A stretch of DNA of 64,000 nt, from assembly GCA_024233215.1 (NCBI GenBank), contig JACKPW010000006.1:62001-126000 (forward strand), written 5' to 3'. Source of the stretch: Verrucomicrobiales bacterium. GTDB lineage: Bacteria > Verrucomicrobiota > Verrucomicrobiia > Limisphaerales > J093. Shown piece after piece: positions 44,147 to 53,487 of this stretch (the first letter of the stretch is position 1; each line of letters begins with the position of its first letter). The notes beneath the pieces are model-generated. The model was not told the DNA's origin. It made no database searches and saw only the letters and a list, made by a program, of their open reading frames with translations. The position numbers were made by a program, and so were the translations under genes.

Positions 44147-46594
44147 ATGACTGCAAAGACATCCTGCACGGCCGTGTCCACGGTGGCCTCGCTGTTGCTG
44201 GCCGCCCCGTTCGTCTCCGCCCTGACCCCGCCCGATCTGGTCGGCGGCTTCGACACCGACACGGAGAACTGGCGGGCGAGTGATCCCGGAGCCACGTTGA
44301 CGTGGCAGGGCAGCGGCGGCGCCCAGGGAGCCTTCCTGCAAGGCGCCGGTGCCGGCACCGAATGGCATCTCCTCTCCCCGGTTTCGTGGAGCGGCGACTG
44401 GTCCGGCTACCGCGCACTGAGGTTTGATCTGGCCATCACCAGCCGGCATTACGCCGACGACGACCGGGCCGGCATGGTGGTGATCGCGGGCACCAACGGG
44501 GGAACGATGACCTGGAACGGTCCGACGCCGTTGTGGACCTGGACGCATTATGAAATCAGCCTCGATCCGGAGTCGTTCGGGGTGGATCAAGCGACCTTTG
44601 ACGGGATTCTGGCGGACGTTGCCGAACTGAGGATTCTGGCGGAGTTCACCACGGCGAACGAGACGGTGGGCCTGGACAACGTGCGGGTGACGGCCACTCC
44701 GATCCAGGTCCACAGCGAGAACCTGATCGAGCGGTTCACCTATGCGGAGACGAACGATGACCGGAGCGAGGTGGCGGGCTGGACGCGGGTGGACGATGTG
44801 GATCTGACGGTCGACGACACCGGCCGGCCGAGCCGTTGCCTGCACGGCAATGACTGGGTGGACGGACGGACGTTCAAGATTGCCTCACCGGAGGAATGGG
44901 CCGGGGACTGGCGCGGGTTCACGGAACTCAGTTTCGACTTCCTCTGGGATTCCTCCAGCGGGGACAAGAGCAACATCGAACTGGTCACGGTCTTTGGCGC
45001 CAATGGTCAGACCCTGACGTGGAAAACCGATCTCCCCGACAACCAGTGGGTGCACCACTGGATCCCGCTCGTGCCGGAGTCGTTCGAGGTGGATCAGGCG
45101 ACGTTCGACGGGGTGATGGCGTACGTGAACCAGATTTGGATCAAGGGGGAGTACGACAGCGGTGATGACCAAGCGTATCTGGACAACGTGATCCTGAGCA
45201 CCGAGCCCGTGGTGCCGCGGCAATTCGAGACGAGTCTCGTCTCCCGATTTGGGGCGGACGCAGAGGGCTGGATCCCCCTGGATAACTGCGCCCTTTCCTG
45301 GACGGAAACCGGCGGACTGACCGGTGGCTTCATCAGCGGCCAGGACACGGGAAGCGGCACAGCGAAACTGCAGTCTCCCGACTCCTGGGCGGGTGATTGG
45401 AGCAACTTCCGCGAACTGCGCTTCTTCCTCAAAACGCTCGGCCGAAACGATGGCGATTTCGCGGCCGAAGTCTGGATCGCGACCTGGGACGGCAGCGCCC
45501 TTTCCGCCACCCTGCCCATCCCCTACCGTTCCTGGTGCCCCTACACGGTGGACCTCACGCCCGAGACCTTCGGTGTCACTCAGGAGGCATTCGACGCCAT
45601 CATCTCGGACGTTGCTTGTGTCTGGATCCGCACCGACATCGTCAGCGGAACCGGCACCGCGGACAACACGGGAGTGGACGAAGTCTCGCTGATCGCCGAC
45701 AGCAGCCTCCTGGCACCGCCGCCCGAACACTTTTCGGATTTCGCGGTGGACGCGGAAGGCTGGCGGGGAGATGGGTGGACCGGCAGCCTCTGGGATTTTG
45801 GCACCACGCCGGCGGATCATCTGGCAGGGGGAGGGAACCCGGACGGCTGCATCACTCTCGCCGACGTCGCCTCCTACGCGGGCTGGCTTTCGCCGGAGTC
45901 GTGGGCCGGTGACTGGCGCGGTTACGAATCCGTGGCCTTCGACCTCAAGATCATCAACGGAAGCGCCGGCAACGTGCTGAGTCCCGGCTGGATGGTGGCC
46001 CTCGTCAGCACGCGCGGGACTCTTTTCCAGGATTGCATCGAGGTGCCGGTCCCCCAGGAGTGGAAGCACTATGAGTTCGCGTTGTCGCCGGCGGCGTTCG
46101 GGGTGACGCAGGAGGAATTCGACCTGGCGATGCGCGACATCATTGCGATCTGCATCCGGAGTGAGTGGATCAACGGCAGCGAACTGGAGGGGCTCGACAA
46201 CGTGCGCCTATCCAAGGCCCCGGAGGCCTACTGGCTGTGGCTGGCCGGCTACCTGACTCCCGAGGAACTCGGCAACGAATCGATTGCCGGCAAGTGGGCG
46301 GATGCCGATGACGATGGCGCCACCAACTGGGATGAGTTCGTGGCCCTGACCGTACCGAACGACCCGGCCAGCCGGTTCGTGATTGTGGGTTCCACAGGCC
46401 CGGGAGGATTCACGGTCGAGTATCCGGGCCGCACCGGACGGCTGTATCAGGTGTGGAAATCCACGGACCTCGGCGATCCCGAATCCTGGACGGCGATCGG
46501 GGCCGAGGAACCCGGGGACGACACGTGGCGCAGCCATTTGGATCCGGATGCGGAACCGGCGGCGTTCTTCAAGGTGAGCGTGCGCATCCCGTAG
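44147..46594 (+). CDS. Secreted protein with four laminin-B-like (domain IV) repeats
   Basis: After a signal peptide (VASLLLAAPFVSA) come four tandem domains of about 150 residues (about 25-185, 190-355, 360-520, 525-690). Each follows the same plan: FDTDTENW-type start, PxSWxGDWxGYxxLxFDL, W-x-HYxxxLxPExFGVxQxxFDxI, and LDNVR end. This is the laminin B (domain IV) pattern found in carbohydrate- or protein-binding secreted proteins. A calcium-like DADDDGATNWDEF motif follows (about 725), then a C-terminal domain ending in FFKVSVR, common in verrucomicrobial secreted proteins. Probably extracellular. Confidence 0.75.
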   Translation: MTAKTSCTAVSTVASLLLAAPFVSALTPPDLVGGFDTDTENWRASDPGATLTWQGSGGAQGAFLQGAGAGTEWHLLSPVSWSGDWSGYRALRFDLAITSRHYADDDRAGMVVIAGTNGGTMTWNGPTPLWTWTHYEISLDPESFGVDQATFDGILADVAELRILAEFTTANETVGLDNVRVTATPIQVHSENLIERFTYAETNDDRSEVAGWTRVDDVDLTVDDTGRPSRCLHGNDWVDGRTFKIASPEEWAGDWRGFTELSFDFLWDSSSGDKSNIELVTVFGANGQTLTWKTDLPDNQWVHHWIPLVPESFEVDQATFDGVMAYVNQIWIKGEYDSGDDQAYLDNVILSTEPVVPRQFETSLVSRFGADAEGWIPLDNCALSWTETGGLTGGFISGQDTGSGTAKLQSPDSWAGDWSNFRELRFFLKTLGRNDGDFAAEVWIATWDGSALSATLPIPYRSWCPYTVDLTPETFGVTQEAFDAIISDVACVWIRTDIVSGTGTADNTGVDEVSLIADSSLLAPPPEHFSDFAVDAEGWRGDGWTGSLWDFGTTPADHLAGGGNPDGCITLADVASYAGWLSPESWAGDWRGYESVAFDLKIINGSAGNVLSPGWMVALVSTRGTLFQDCIEVPVPQEWKHYEFALSPAAFGVTQEEFDLAMRDIIAICIRSEWINGSELEGLDNVRLSKAPEAYWLWLAGYLTPEELGNESIAGKWADADDDGATNWDEFVALTVPNDPASRFVIVGSTGPGGFTVEYPGRTGRLYQVWKSTDLGDPESWTAIGAEEPGDDTWRSHLDPDAEPAAFFKVSVRIP

Positions 46595-46807
46595 GCCGGG
46601 AAGAGGCAACGTTATATGGACCGCGGTGGCCCGCGAGTCGCACCGCCGCGTTCTTCGGCAACCACAACGCCGGCAGGTGCGCGCGCCCGTCCCGCTTCCG
46701 GAAGCGCCGTCGCCGCTTCGCTTTGCCGGCGCACTCCACAGGGCTGCGCTTGCCGTGGGCTGTGCCGTGGGCTTGACCGGAGGTAGCGGGCCGCCCAGCC
46801 TCCGGTT
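46595..46807. other. Intergenic region with hairpin repeat
   Basis: The gap before the second permease gene holds copy C of the covarying hairpin. No gene is seen. Confidence 0.5.
46702..46730 (+). repeat. Covarying hairpin repeat, copy C
   Basis: GCGCCG (46702-46707) pairs with CGGCGC (46725-46730), followed by ACTCCA. The loop is nearly identical to that of copy A. Confidence 0.65.
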
Positions 46808-48454
46808 GTGAGCACTCTGCCGATTGTCGCGCGGGAACTGCGAGTTCGCTCGCGGCTGGCGGCCACCGCCTGGACGCGCGTTCTGGTGGCGGGAGTTGCC
46901 CTGCTGTTCGTCGTGGGACTACTCCTTACGGCGGATTCCAGTGTCGGCCGGAATCAGGTGGGCCGGGCCGTGTTCCACTCGTTGAGCTGGGTGCTGTTCC
47001 TCTTCGTCCTGGTGTTCGGGGTCTGGCTGACCCATGACAGCCTGAGCGGCGAACGGCGCGAAGGGACCCTGGGACTTCTATTCCTGACGGACCTGCGGGC
47101 GTTGGACGTGGTGCTGGGGAAGTTGACGGCGGCCGGTTTGACGGCGGTCTACGCGATCCTGGCGGTGGTGCCGCCGTTGGCGGTCACGCTGATGGCGGGT
47201 GGGGTGACCGGAGGGGAGGTACTACGCTCCGGGTTGGCCCTGCTCAACGCGCTCTTTGGCGGGATGAGCCTCGGGCTCTGGGTGTCATCGCGGCAGGAGG
47301 ATGAATCACGCTCGTTGATGCACGGGTTGGGCTGGCTGGCAGTGTGGGCCATCCTGCCGTTCCTGCCCGACGTGGTGGTGGCCGGAAGCAACTACGCCCC
47401 GGAACAAGGGGAGATCTCCCTGCTCAGCCCCCTCGTAGCCCACGTCCTGTCGCAGAGCGCCGCCTACGGCAGCGGCGCGGACCGCTTCTGGATCTCCCTG
47501 GCAACCGTGCACTTCCTGAGCTGGTGTGGCATTGGCATGGCGGCAGGCCGCGCCCGGAACTGCTGGCGCGACGGGACTCGGGAAGGCGGCGTCAACACGG
47601 CGGTAAAGCGCCGGACGAGCCGTGCGTTCAAGGCGGAAGACGACCCATTGAACTGGCTGGCCACCCGTCACCTGCACGCGAGGCGACGGGCCTGGCTCGC
47701 GGTACTGCTGATGTCCCTGCCCTCCCTCACCCCGCTCCTCTACGCGCTCTGGTTCAATCCGTCGAGAGCCCCCGGCCTGCTGGCGGCCGTCAGCTACCTG
47801 GCCTTCCTGTTCTACCTGATTGCCGTGGTGATGCTGGCGTCCCTGGTCTGCCGGCCGATCGCGGAAGGCCGCCAATCGGGTCTGCTGCAAATGCTGCAGA
47901 CGACCCCGCTGCGCGCGTCCGGGTTCGTCGAGGCCTGCTGGAGGGGGTTGCGACGGATTGTGCTGCCGCCGGTTCTCGCGTTCGCCCTCCTGGGAGCGGG
48001 CATTCGGTTGGTGCTGTCGATGCCCTGGTATGGCTCGAACATCACCTTCTCCTTCGGGGGATGGGTCGGGGTGGCCCTGAATTTTGCCGGGAATGTGCTG
48101 TTCGTCTGGGCCCTCGTGTGGACCGGGATGTGGGAGGCCACCCGCGCCCCCAAGCCTGGCCGGGCGGTGATGCGCACGCTGCTCTGGGTTGTCGTGCTGC
48201 CGGTGCTGGCATCGATGCTGTCGGTCTTTGTTCTGTTCCGCTCCGTCGGCTTCTCGGTGTCCTTCTACGCCTGGATACACAACCTGATTCCTGTTGCGGT
48301 AACGGTCGGCGTGTGGCGGGCCTCGGAAAGGCGGATGCGCACGCGCTTCCGTCAGATGATCACCCAGGACCCGCTGGCTCGACGCGAGGAGGGGCCCGCA
48401 GCACCTGGCGTTGCAGATTGGATCCAGAGAGCACGGACCTGGCAGGCGGACTGA
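46808..48454 (+). CDS. ABC-2 type transporter permease
   Basis: The 548-residue protein has about 12 hydrophobic segments and the cytosolic motif [25 protein letters not shown], shared with the partial permease at 1-1291 (given here as family signature only). A second-half counterpart is ADRRQSGLLQMLQTTPLRAS-like (GRQSGLLQMLQTTPL). It is a GTG start with the same RELRVRSR beginning as its paralogue. No ATP-binding subunit is adjacent. Its stop codon merges into a GAGATAG repeat array. Confidence 0.82.
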   Translation: MSTLPIVARELRVRSRLAATAWTRVLVAGVALLFVVGLLLTADSSVGRNQVGRAVFHSLSWVLFLFVLVFGVWLTHDSLSGERREGTLGLLFLTDLRALDVVLGKLTAAGLTAVYAILAVVPPLAVTLMAGGVTGGEVLRSGLALLNALFGGMSLGLWVSSRQEDESRSLMHGLGWLAVWAILPFLPDVVVAGSNYAPEQGEISLLSPLVAHVLSQSAAYGSGADRFWISLATVHFLSWCGIGMAAGRARNCWRDGTREGGVNTAVKRRTSRAFKAEDDPLNWLATRHLHARRRAWLAVLLMSLPSLTPLLYALWFNPSRAPGLLAAVSYLAFLFYLIAVVMLASLVCRPIAEGRQSGLLQMLQTTPLRASGFVEACWRGLRRIVLPPVLAFALLGAGIRLVLSMPWYGSNITFSFGGWVGVALNFAGNVLFVWALVWTGMWEATRAPKPGRAVMRTLLWVVVLPVLASMLSVFVLFRSVGFSVSFYAWIHNLIPVAVTVGVWRASERRMRTRFRQMITQDPLARREEGPAAPGVADWIQRARTWQAD

Positions 48455-48487
48455 GATAGGAGATAGGAGATAGGAGATAGGAGATGG
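48453..48487 (+). repeat. Heptanucleotide array GAGATAG x4-5
   Basis: Four perfect units and one variant start inside the permease stop codon (TGA 48452-48454). Confidence 0.95.
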
Positions 48488-48638
48488 CGGGGAGGGAGGA
48501 GAGGGCCCGGTCCCGAACGTCGCGTTTGGGGGGATTTCCCATGCCCATGACCCATTCCCTATTCCCTATTCCCCATCTCCTATTCCCCATCTCCGATTCC
48601 CCATTTCGCATGCCCCGTCTGCCGCAGTTCACGGGCTC
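48455..48638. other. Convergent intergenic region made largely of repeats
   Basis: Two opposing heptamer arrays flank about 65 bp. No terminator hairpin other than the opposed arrays is evident. Confidence 0.6.
48553..48601 (+). repeat. Heptanucleotide array, mixed units
   Basis: CATTCCC, TATTCCC x2, CATCTCC, TATTCCC, CATCTCC and GATTCCC are contiguous. All fit NATYYCN. Confidence 0.9.
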
Positions 48639-50393
48639 TCAAACGGGGAGCACGATGGTGATGGTGGTGCCTTTGCCGGGGCGGGAGGCGATGCGGAGCT
48701 TGCCGCCGTGGGCTTCGATGACGCGGGCAACGATCATCAAGCCGAGACCGGTTCCGCCGGGCTTGGTGCTACTGAGGAGGGAGCGGGTGACCTGGCGGCG
48801 CTGTTCGAGAGTCATCCCCTGCCCGGTGTCGCGGAAACTGACCGCGACGTGACTGGGCGTGCTGCTGTGGCGCGGGAGGTGCACGGCGCGGGAGGAAATC
48901 TGCAGGCTCCCGCCGTGGGGCATGGCCTCGAGCGCATTGAGGGTGAGGTTGAGGAAGGCCTGTTCGATCTGAGTGGCATCCGCCATGAGCGGCGGGAGAT
49001 CCGGTGACGGGCGGGTTTCCAATCGCACCTCCTGCTGCGCCGCACGGTGGCGGATGAGCAATTCAAGATCGTCGATCAACTGGTTCACGTTGACCGGTTG
49101 GAGCTGGGGTTCGCTGTGCCGGGCGAAGTCCAGGATCTGTTCCACGATCCGGTTCAACTGGTTCATCTTCTCCCCGATGACGGCCACGTCACGACCCCGG
49201 GCGTCGCCGACCGGAAACCGGAGGTCAAGCGACTGGAACAACAGCTTCATGACGGTGAGCGGATTCCGGATTTCGTGGGCGACCTCGGCCGCCAGCAGGC
49301 CGAGCGCCGAGAGCTTCTCGTTTTGTCGCAGCTGTTCCTCGAGATCGACAATACGTTCGTAGAGCCGCGCCTTTTCGATGGCGATCCCGGAAAGATCGGC
49401 GAGGGCTGAGAGGATGCGGATTTCCTCGTTTGAGAAGTTGTGGGGCGAGGCGGTGTAGACGCTCAGCGTGCCGATGGCCTCGCCCTGGTAGACCAGAGGC
49501 ACGCTGAGCAGCGAGACGAGCCCCTCGGCCCGGGCGATTTCGACGCTCTGGTAGCTGCCGGAAGTCTGGACGTTCTCGATCTGGAAGGGCTTCCGACGCC
49601 GGACAACCGTGCCGAGCAAGCTGTCGTTCAGGCTTAACCGGGGCTTGGAAAGGTAGGTGCTCCCGGCGCCGTAGGAGGCCCGCAGATCCAGCCATTCCCC
49701 GGTGCAATCCACCATCAACAGGGAACAGACGCGTGCTCCCATGAGGCCGCAGGCCTCCCGCGTCACCGCGCGCAGGGCATCGTCGAGCCCCAGGGTGGAA
49801 TTGATGGTCTGGCTGACCTTCACCAGCGCCTCGAAAAGAGCGGCCTTGAGCCGGAGTTGTTCGTAAAGCCAGGTGTGGTGAATCACCTGGGCGGCCTGCC
49901 CGGCGAGTTCCTGCAGGAGCCCCTGATCCTCCTCGCTGAAGGCATGCTCCCGGTCGGAATCGACGTTCAAGACCCCGCGCAACTCCCCGGCCACCTCCAG
50001 GGGAACGGCGAGTTCGGAGCGGACATTGGGCCGGACCGGCAGGTAGCGCGAGTCCTCCGAAACATCCCCCACGCGGGCCGGTTGCCCGGTGCGGGCGACC
50101 CATCCGGTGATCCCCTCCCCAACCCGAAGGCGCAGGCGGGAGGCACCCACGGGCAGGCCGTGCGCAGCCTGGATTTCGAGGAACCCGTTGTTGGGATTAA
50201 CCAACACCAGGGAGCCACTGGAAGCGCGCATCAGGCGGACGGCCTCGCGCAGGATGAGTTCCAGAGCGGTCTGGGGCTCCAGCGTGGAATGGATCGTCTG
50301 GGAAACCTGGTAGAGCAGCCGGGCGCGCTCGTAGGCCGCCCGCAAGTCGCCGGGCTCCGGTTGAGTGGCATGCTTCATGGGAGGGCCGGCCAT
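48639..50393 (-). CDS. GAF-GAF sensor histidine kinase
   Basis: The 584-residue cytosolic kinase has two GAF sensor domains (about 25-165 and 185-330), a short coiled coil, HisKA with the phospho-accepting histidine in LAAEVAHEIRNPL, and an HATPase domain with N-box QAFLNLTLNALEAMP, DTGQGM and GTGLGLMIVARVIEAHGG. It has no membrane span. No response regulator lies next to it. It begins 4 bp after the LptF/G-type gene, so the two are co-transcribed. Confidence 0.9.
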   Translation of the reverse strand: MAGPPMKHATQPEPGDLRAAYERARLLYQVSQTIHSTLEPQTALELILREAVRLMRASSGSLVLVNPNNGFLEIQAAHGLPVGASRLRLRVGEGITGWVARTGQPARVGDVSEDSRYLPVRPNVRSELAVPLEVAGELRGVLNVDSDREHAFSEEDQGLLQELAGQAAQVIHHTWLYEQLRLKAALFEALVKVSQTINSTLGLDDALRAVTREACGLMGARVCSLLMVDCTGEWLDLRASYGAGSTYLSKPRLSLNDSLLGTVVRRRKPFQIENVQTSGSYQSVEIARAEGLVSLLSVPLVYQGEAIGTLSVYTASPHNFSNEEIRILSALADLSGIAIEKARLYERIVDLEEQLRQNEKLSALGLLAAEVAHEIRNPLTVMKLLFQSLDLRFPVGDARGRDVAVIGEKMNQLNRIVEQILDFARHSEPQLQPVNVNQLIDDLELLIRHRAAQQEVRLETRPSPDLPPLMADATQIEQAFLNLTLNALEAMPHGGSLQISSRAVHLPRHSSTPSHVAVSFRDTGQGMTLEQRRQVTRSLLSSTKPGGTGLGLMIVARVIEAHGGKLRIASRPGKGTTITIVLPV

Positions 50394-50397
50394 CGGT

Positions 50398-51504
50398 TTA
50401 ACGCAGGCGCCTGGTGAGGACGATTCCGGTGGTGGCGAAAACCACGTTTGGCAGCCAGGCGGCCATCACCCCCGGCAGATACCCCCCACGGCCCAGGACC
50501 AGGGAGAAGCTCAGCAGGATAAAGAAACTGAAGGCAATGAAGATGCTGGCAGCCACACCGATGAACACGTTCCGGCGCCCCGCCGGCATGCCGAAGGGCA
50601 ACGCGATCAACACCACCACCAGGCAGGTCCATGGCTCCGCCAGCCGGGCATGCAGGTCGGTGTTCAGCCGGGCCCAGGCCAGGCCTTCGAGGTGCGGATG
50701 CAGCCGTCGATAATTGAGGATTTGCCGAAGGGAAAGCTGGGCACGCCGGGATGCGTCCTCGTTCCGCGACGCATTAAACGCAATCTCGCTGTCGATCTGC
50801 TCCGGGGTTTCCGTAAGTTCCGGGACGGTCAGCCGGTTGGTGTTCATCACCGAACCAGAGATCCCGGCAAGCTGGCGCACGGTGTAGAAGGTCCACACGC
50901 CATTGGTATGGACCGCCTGCCAGGCCACAAGCCGCCGACCACCACCCTCGGGATCGTTCCAAACGATGCTTGGGGCGTACATCGTGCCGGTCTGGCGGTC
51001 GTACAGACCGATGATCCACTGCCGGCCGGCGCGTTCGTTCTGGAAGACCAGGTCACGCACCCATCGGGAATCATCCAGGGCCGCCGCCGCATCGGTGTGT
51101 CGGCTCAGGACGGCATTCGCCGCGTCCAGGCTGCGGGGAACCCACAACTCGCTGATCGCAAAGAGCACCCCGCTCAACCCGAGTCCCACCCCCAGGTAGG
51201 GCGCCGCCAGCCGCCAGACATGGATGCCCGCCGCACGCATGGCGGTGAGTTCCTGGTGCCTCGACAGGGTCGCCAGCGCAATCAGCACCGCCAGCAGCAA
51301 CGCGATGGGAATGACTGTCACCAGCAACTCCGGCGTCCGTATCACGTAAAGCTGCACCACCTCCAGGAAGGTGAGCTTGGCCTCCCGGTAATGGTCCATG
51401 TTGCCCAGGAGGTCGAACGACGCCCAGAAAATGAGGAAACCGCCCAGGGTGTAGCCGAGCGGGATCATCAGTTCGCGCAGCAGATACCGATCCAACAGGC
51501 GCAT
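50398..51504 (-). CDS. LptF/LptG family permease
   Basis: The 368-residue inner-membrane protein has the YjgP/YjgQ layout. Three N-terminal spans begin with LLDRYLLRELMIPLGYTLGG. A periplasmic beta-jellyroll follows (about 130-270), then three C-terminal spans including FGMPAGRRNVFIGVA. It works with LptB/LptC to pull lipopolysaccharide out of the inner membrane. The motif PELLVTVIPIALLLAVL and TAMRAAGI match the family. The ATG at 51504 is preferred. Whether it is LptF or LptG is not decided. Confidence 0.88.
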   Translation of the reverse strand: MRLLDRYLLRELMIPLGYTLGGFLIFWASFDLLGNMDHYREAKLTFLEVVQLYVIRTPELLVTVIPIALLLAVLIALATLSRHQELTAMRAAGIHVWRLAAPYLGVGLGLSGVLFAISELWVPRSLDAANAVLSRHTDAAAALDDSRWVRDLVFQNERAGRQWIIGLYDRQTGTMYAPSIVWNDPEGGGRRLVAWQAVHTNGVWTFYTVRQLAGISGSVMNTNRLTVPELTETPEQIDSEIAFNASRNEDASRRAQLSLRQILNYRRLHPHLEGLAWARLNTDLHARLAEPWTCLVVVLIALPFGMPAGRRNVFIGVAASIFIAFSFFILLSFSLVLGRGGYLPGVMAAWLPNVVFATTGIVLTRRLR

Positions 51505-51560
51505 CGTCACCCCCAGTGTCCGGAGAGGGCTCCGGAGTGTCGAGTGCGGATTCGCAGCGC

Positions 51561-52223
51561 TCAGGGCAACCAACGGATGTCCGGATGATCGGTGCGGGCC
51601 TGGTTGCGGGTGAAATCCCAGTAGGCCGTGTTTGGGTAACGCGCCGCGTGACCATCCACGAAGACGAATTGCGCCCCGGCCTGGTGCAGATTCGTATGGA
51701 CGAAGGTCCAGCCGCCCACCGCCGGGAGGTTCTTGGTGTCAAACAGCCAGACCAGCGAAGTCGGCCGGAGCAAGGCCGCCAGCCGGACCGAGCGGTTGGC
51801 CTCCCCGGTGCCGTTGACGTTCTGGTTGAGACAGTAGTGGAAAAGATTGTTCCCGTTGCTCAGACGGGGATTCGACGGACAAATCCAGACGCTTCGGCCG
51901 GGATGAACGTCACCGTTCGTCCGCCAAGGCATCTCATGGTAGCGCGGCAGGTCGAGAACCCGGGGAAGCTGGATGTACCAACCGATGTTCGTGGAACGGC
52001 TGCCGGGATTCGGGGTGCCCTCGGGAGGAAGGTAATCGTCGTGATCCACCGCGTAGAGCTGGGTGGCGTACCCCCACTGTTTGAGGTTGTTCAGGCAGAA
52101 GATGCGTTCCGCCTGGCGACGCGCCTTCACGAGCACCGGCAACAGCATTCCGGCCAGGGTGGCGATCACCGCGATCACCACCAGCAGCTCAAGGAGCGTA
52201 AACGCCTTTCGTCGATACCACAC
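51561..52223 (-). CDS. Prepilin-type protein with FVDGHAA motif
   Basis: The 220-residue protein has a type IV prepilin-like N-terminus (AFTLLELLVVIAVIATLAG) and the PVC-typical body: FCLNNLKQWGYATQLYAVDHDDYLP, WICPSNP and the C-terminal FVDGHAARYP (H-x9-DG type). These pseudopilin-like proteins are numerous in Verrucomicrobia and Planctomycetes; their function is unknown. It lies 56 bp upstream of the LptF/G gene. Confidence 0.9.
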   Translation of the reverse strand: MWYRRKAFTLLELLVVIAVIATLAGMLLPVLVKARRQAERIFCLNNLKQWGYATQLYAVDHDDYLPPEGTPNPGSRSTNIGWYIQLPRVLDLPRYHEMPWRTNGDVHPGRSVWICPSNPRLSNGNNLFHYCLNQNVNGTGEANRSVRLAALLRPTSLVWLFDTKNLPAVGGWTFVHTNLHQAGAQFVFVDGHAARYPNTAYWDFTRNQARTDHPDIRWLP

Positions 52224-52525
52224 AAGCCAGCAGGGCTGAGAGACTCACTAAAGATTGGTGTATTTATACACAGCTGCCTGTCAAAGGCAAGCCCCACCTT
52301 CAGCGAATTTCGGCGATCGGTGAGTTCGCAGGTGGAGCCCTCCCCGGAAGGAGGGGGGGCAAAGAAATGGGGGGGGGGAGTCCGCGAGTCCTTCCGTTCG
52401 GGGAGGCGTTGCGCCAGAAGTCACTGTTACCGGGGAGGGGAGGGGCAGCGGAGAGGGAGGCTTGCGCCGACTGGACGTCGGCGGCTACCCGGAGGTGCGC
52501 CGCGGCGCGCTGAATCGATGCTGGC
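52224..52525. other. Intergenic region with palindrome and G-runs
   Basis: About 300 bp contain a GTGTAT-TT-ATACAC palindrome (about 52258-52271) before the prepilin gene, a CCCTCC/GGAGGG hairpin near 52337-52354 and a 10-base G-run. No gene is supported. Confidence 0.45.
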
Positions 52526-53458
52526 TCAGGCGTCCTTCTGCGACGCGCGGATCCAGCGCCGGCGAAGGCCGTAGGCAAGTATCAACAAACCAGTGAGAAG
52601 CCCGGTGGCGGGCACTTCCGGAACGGAATTCGCCGTCAGGTAGGCCTGGATCTCGGTGGAGTAGTTCCCGACGTAGCTGAAGCCATTGTAGTAAGTGGAA
52701 GGGGGCCCGCCAACGGACAGGTTGAACCAGTTGATGCCCACCAGTCGAAGCCCGCCCGGAGCCCCCGCATCCTCGACAAAGAGGGGGCCACCCGAGTCGC
52801 CGCTCTGCAGGTATGCCTCGTAGGTCTGGTAGTTGGCATCGCCGTCGTTGTCCCGGGTGGCGCCCAAAGCGTCGACATCCAATCCGGTGGACTCCTTCGG
52901 AAACCAGACGTCGAGCATATTGTTGCCCATCGCCATGTCTTGCGTCGCCGGATAGGCCGAATAGTCGGTCGGAGAACGGCCCACCATGTAGGCCACCTCC
53001 TCGTAGTAGACTGAGCTGGCGAATTGGGCCGACGAGGCAATCGTCTCGGTGGCGTATTCGTAGTAGGTGTATGCAACCCCAAGCGGAGCGTTGATGGTGC
53101 CAATCCACAGATCGGAAATGCCGATCTGTTCCCCCGAGTTGACGGTGCGGGTGACCGACGCCCCGGTGGGATCGTTGGTGGCGTAGAAGGTCACCGAGGC
53201 ACCGCCAGCGGGGTGGTAATGCGTGGCACTGAGAAAGACGTTCGGGCTGATCATCGTCAGCCACCGCGGGGTGGCGGTATCCGTCATCCCCACGCCGGAC
53301 CAGTCCCGGGCAATCCCAATGAAGGCCGGGTCGTTTTCAAACCGGTCATTCGTCGCCTGGGTGAAACCATCAATCACCATGGCCGCCTGACCGCAAGCGG
53401 CTCCGAAAGCCACTGACAGCAGCGGCACCAGGATTGCGATACGCTGAGGACTGCTCAT
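52526..53458 (-). CDS. PEP-CTERM trypsin-like serine protease
   Basis: The 310-residue product has a signal peptide, a chymotrypsin-like fold with histidine in LSATHYHP, a candidate aspartate in ISDLWIG, and the serine in SGDSGGPLFV. It ends in a PEP-CTERM sorting signal: VPEVPATGLLTGLLIL, then a basic RRRW tail. Such proteins are processed by exosortase and linked to surface or exopolysaccharide. No exosortase gene is in the window. An upstream in-frame ATG would precede the signal peptide; 53458 is preferred. Confidence 0.82.
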   Translation of the reverse strand: MSSPQRIAILVPLLSVAFGAACGQAAMVIDGFTQATNDRFENDPAFIGIARDWSGVGMTDTATPRWLTMISPNVFLSATHYHPAGGASVTFYATNDPTGASVTRTVNSGEQIGISDLWIGTINAPLGVAYTYYEYATETIASSAQFASSVYYEEVAYMVGRSPTDYSAYPATQDMAMGNNMLDVWFPKESTGLDVDALGATRDNDGDANYQTYEAYLQSGDSGGPLFVEDAGAPGGLRLVGINWFNLSVGGPPSTYYNGFSYVGNYSTEIQAYLTANSVPEVPATGLLTGLLILAYGLRRRWIRASQKDA

Positions 53459-53487
53459 AAGACAGCGCCAAGATTTGATGGCCCGGC

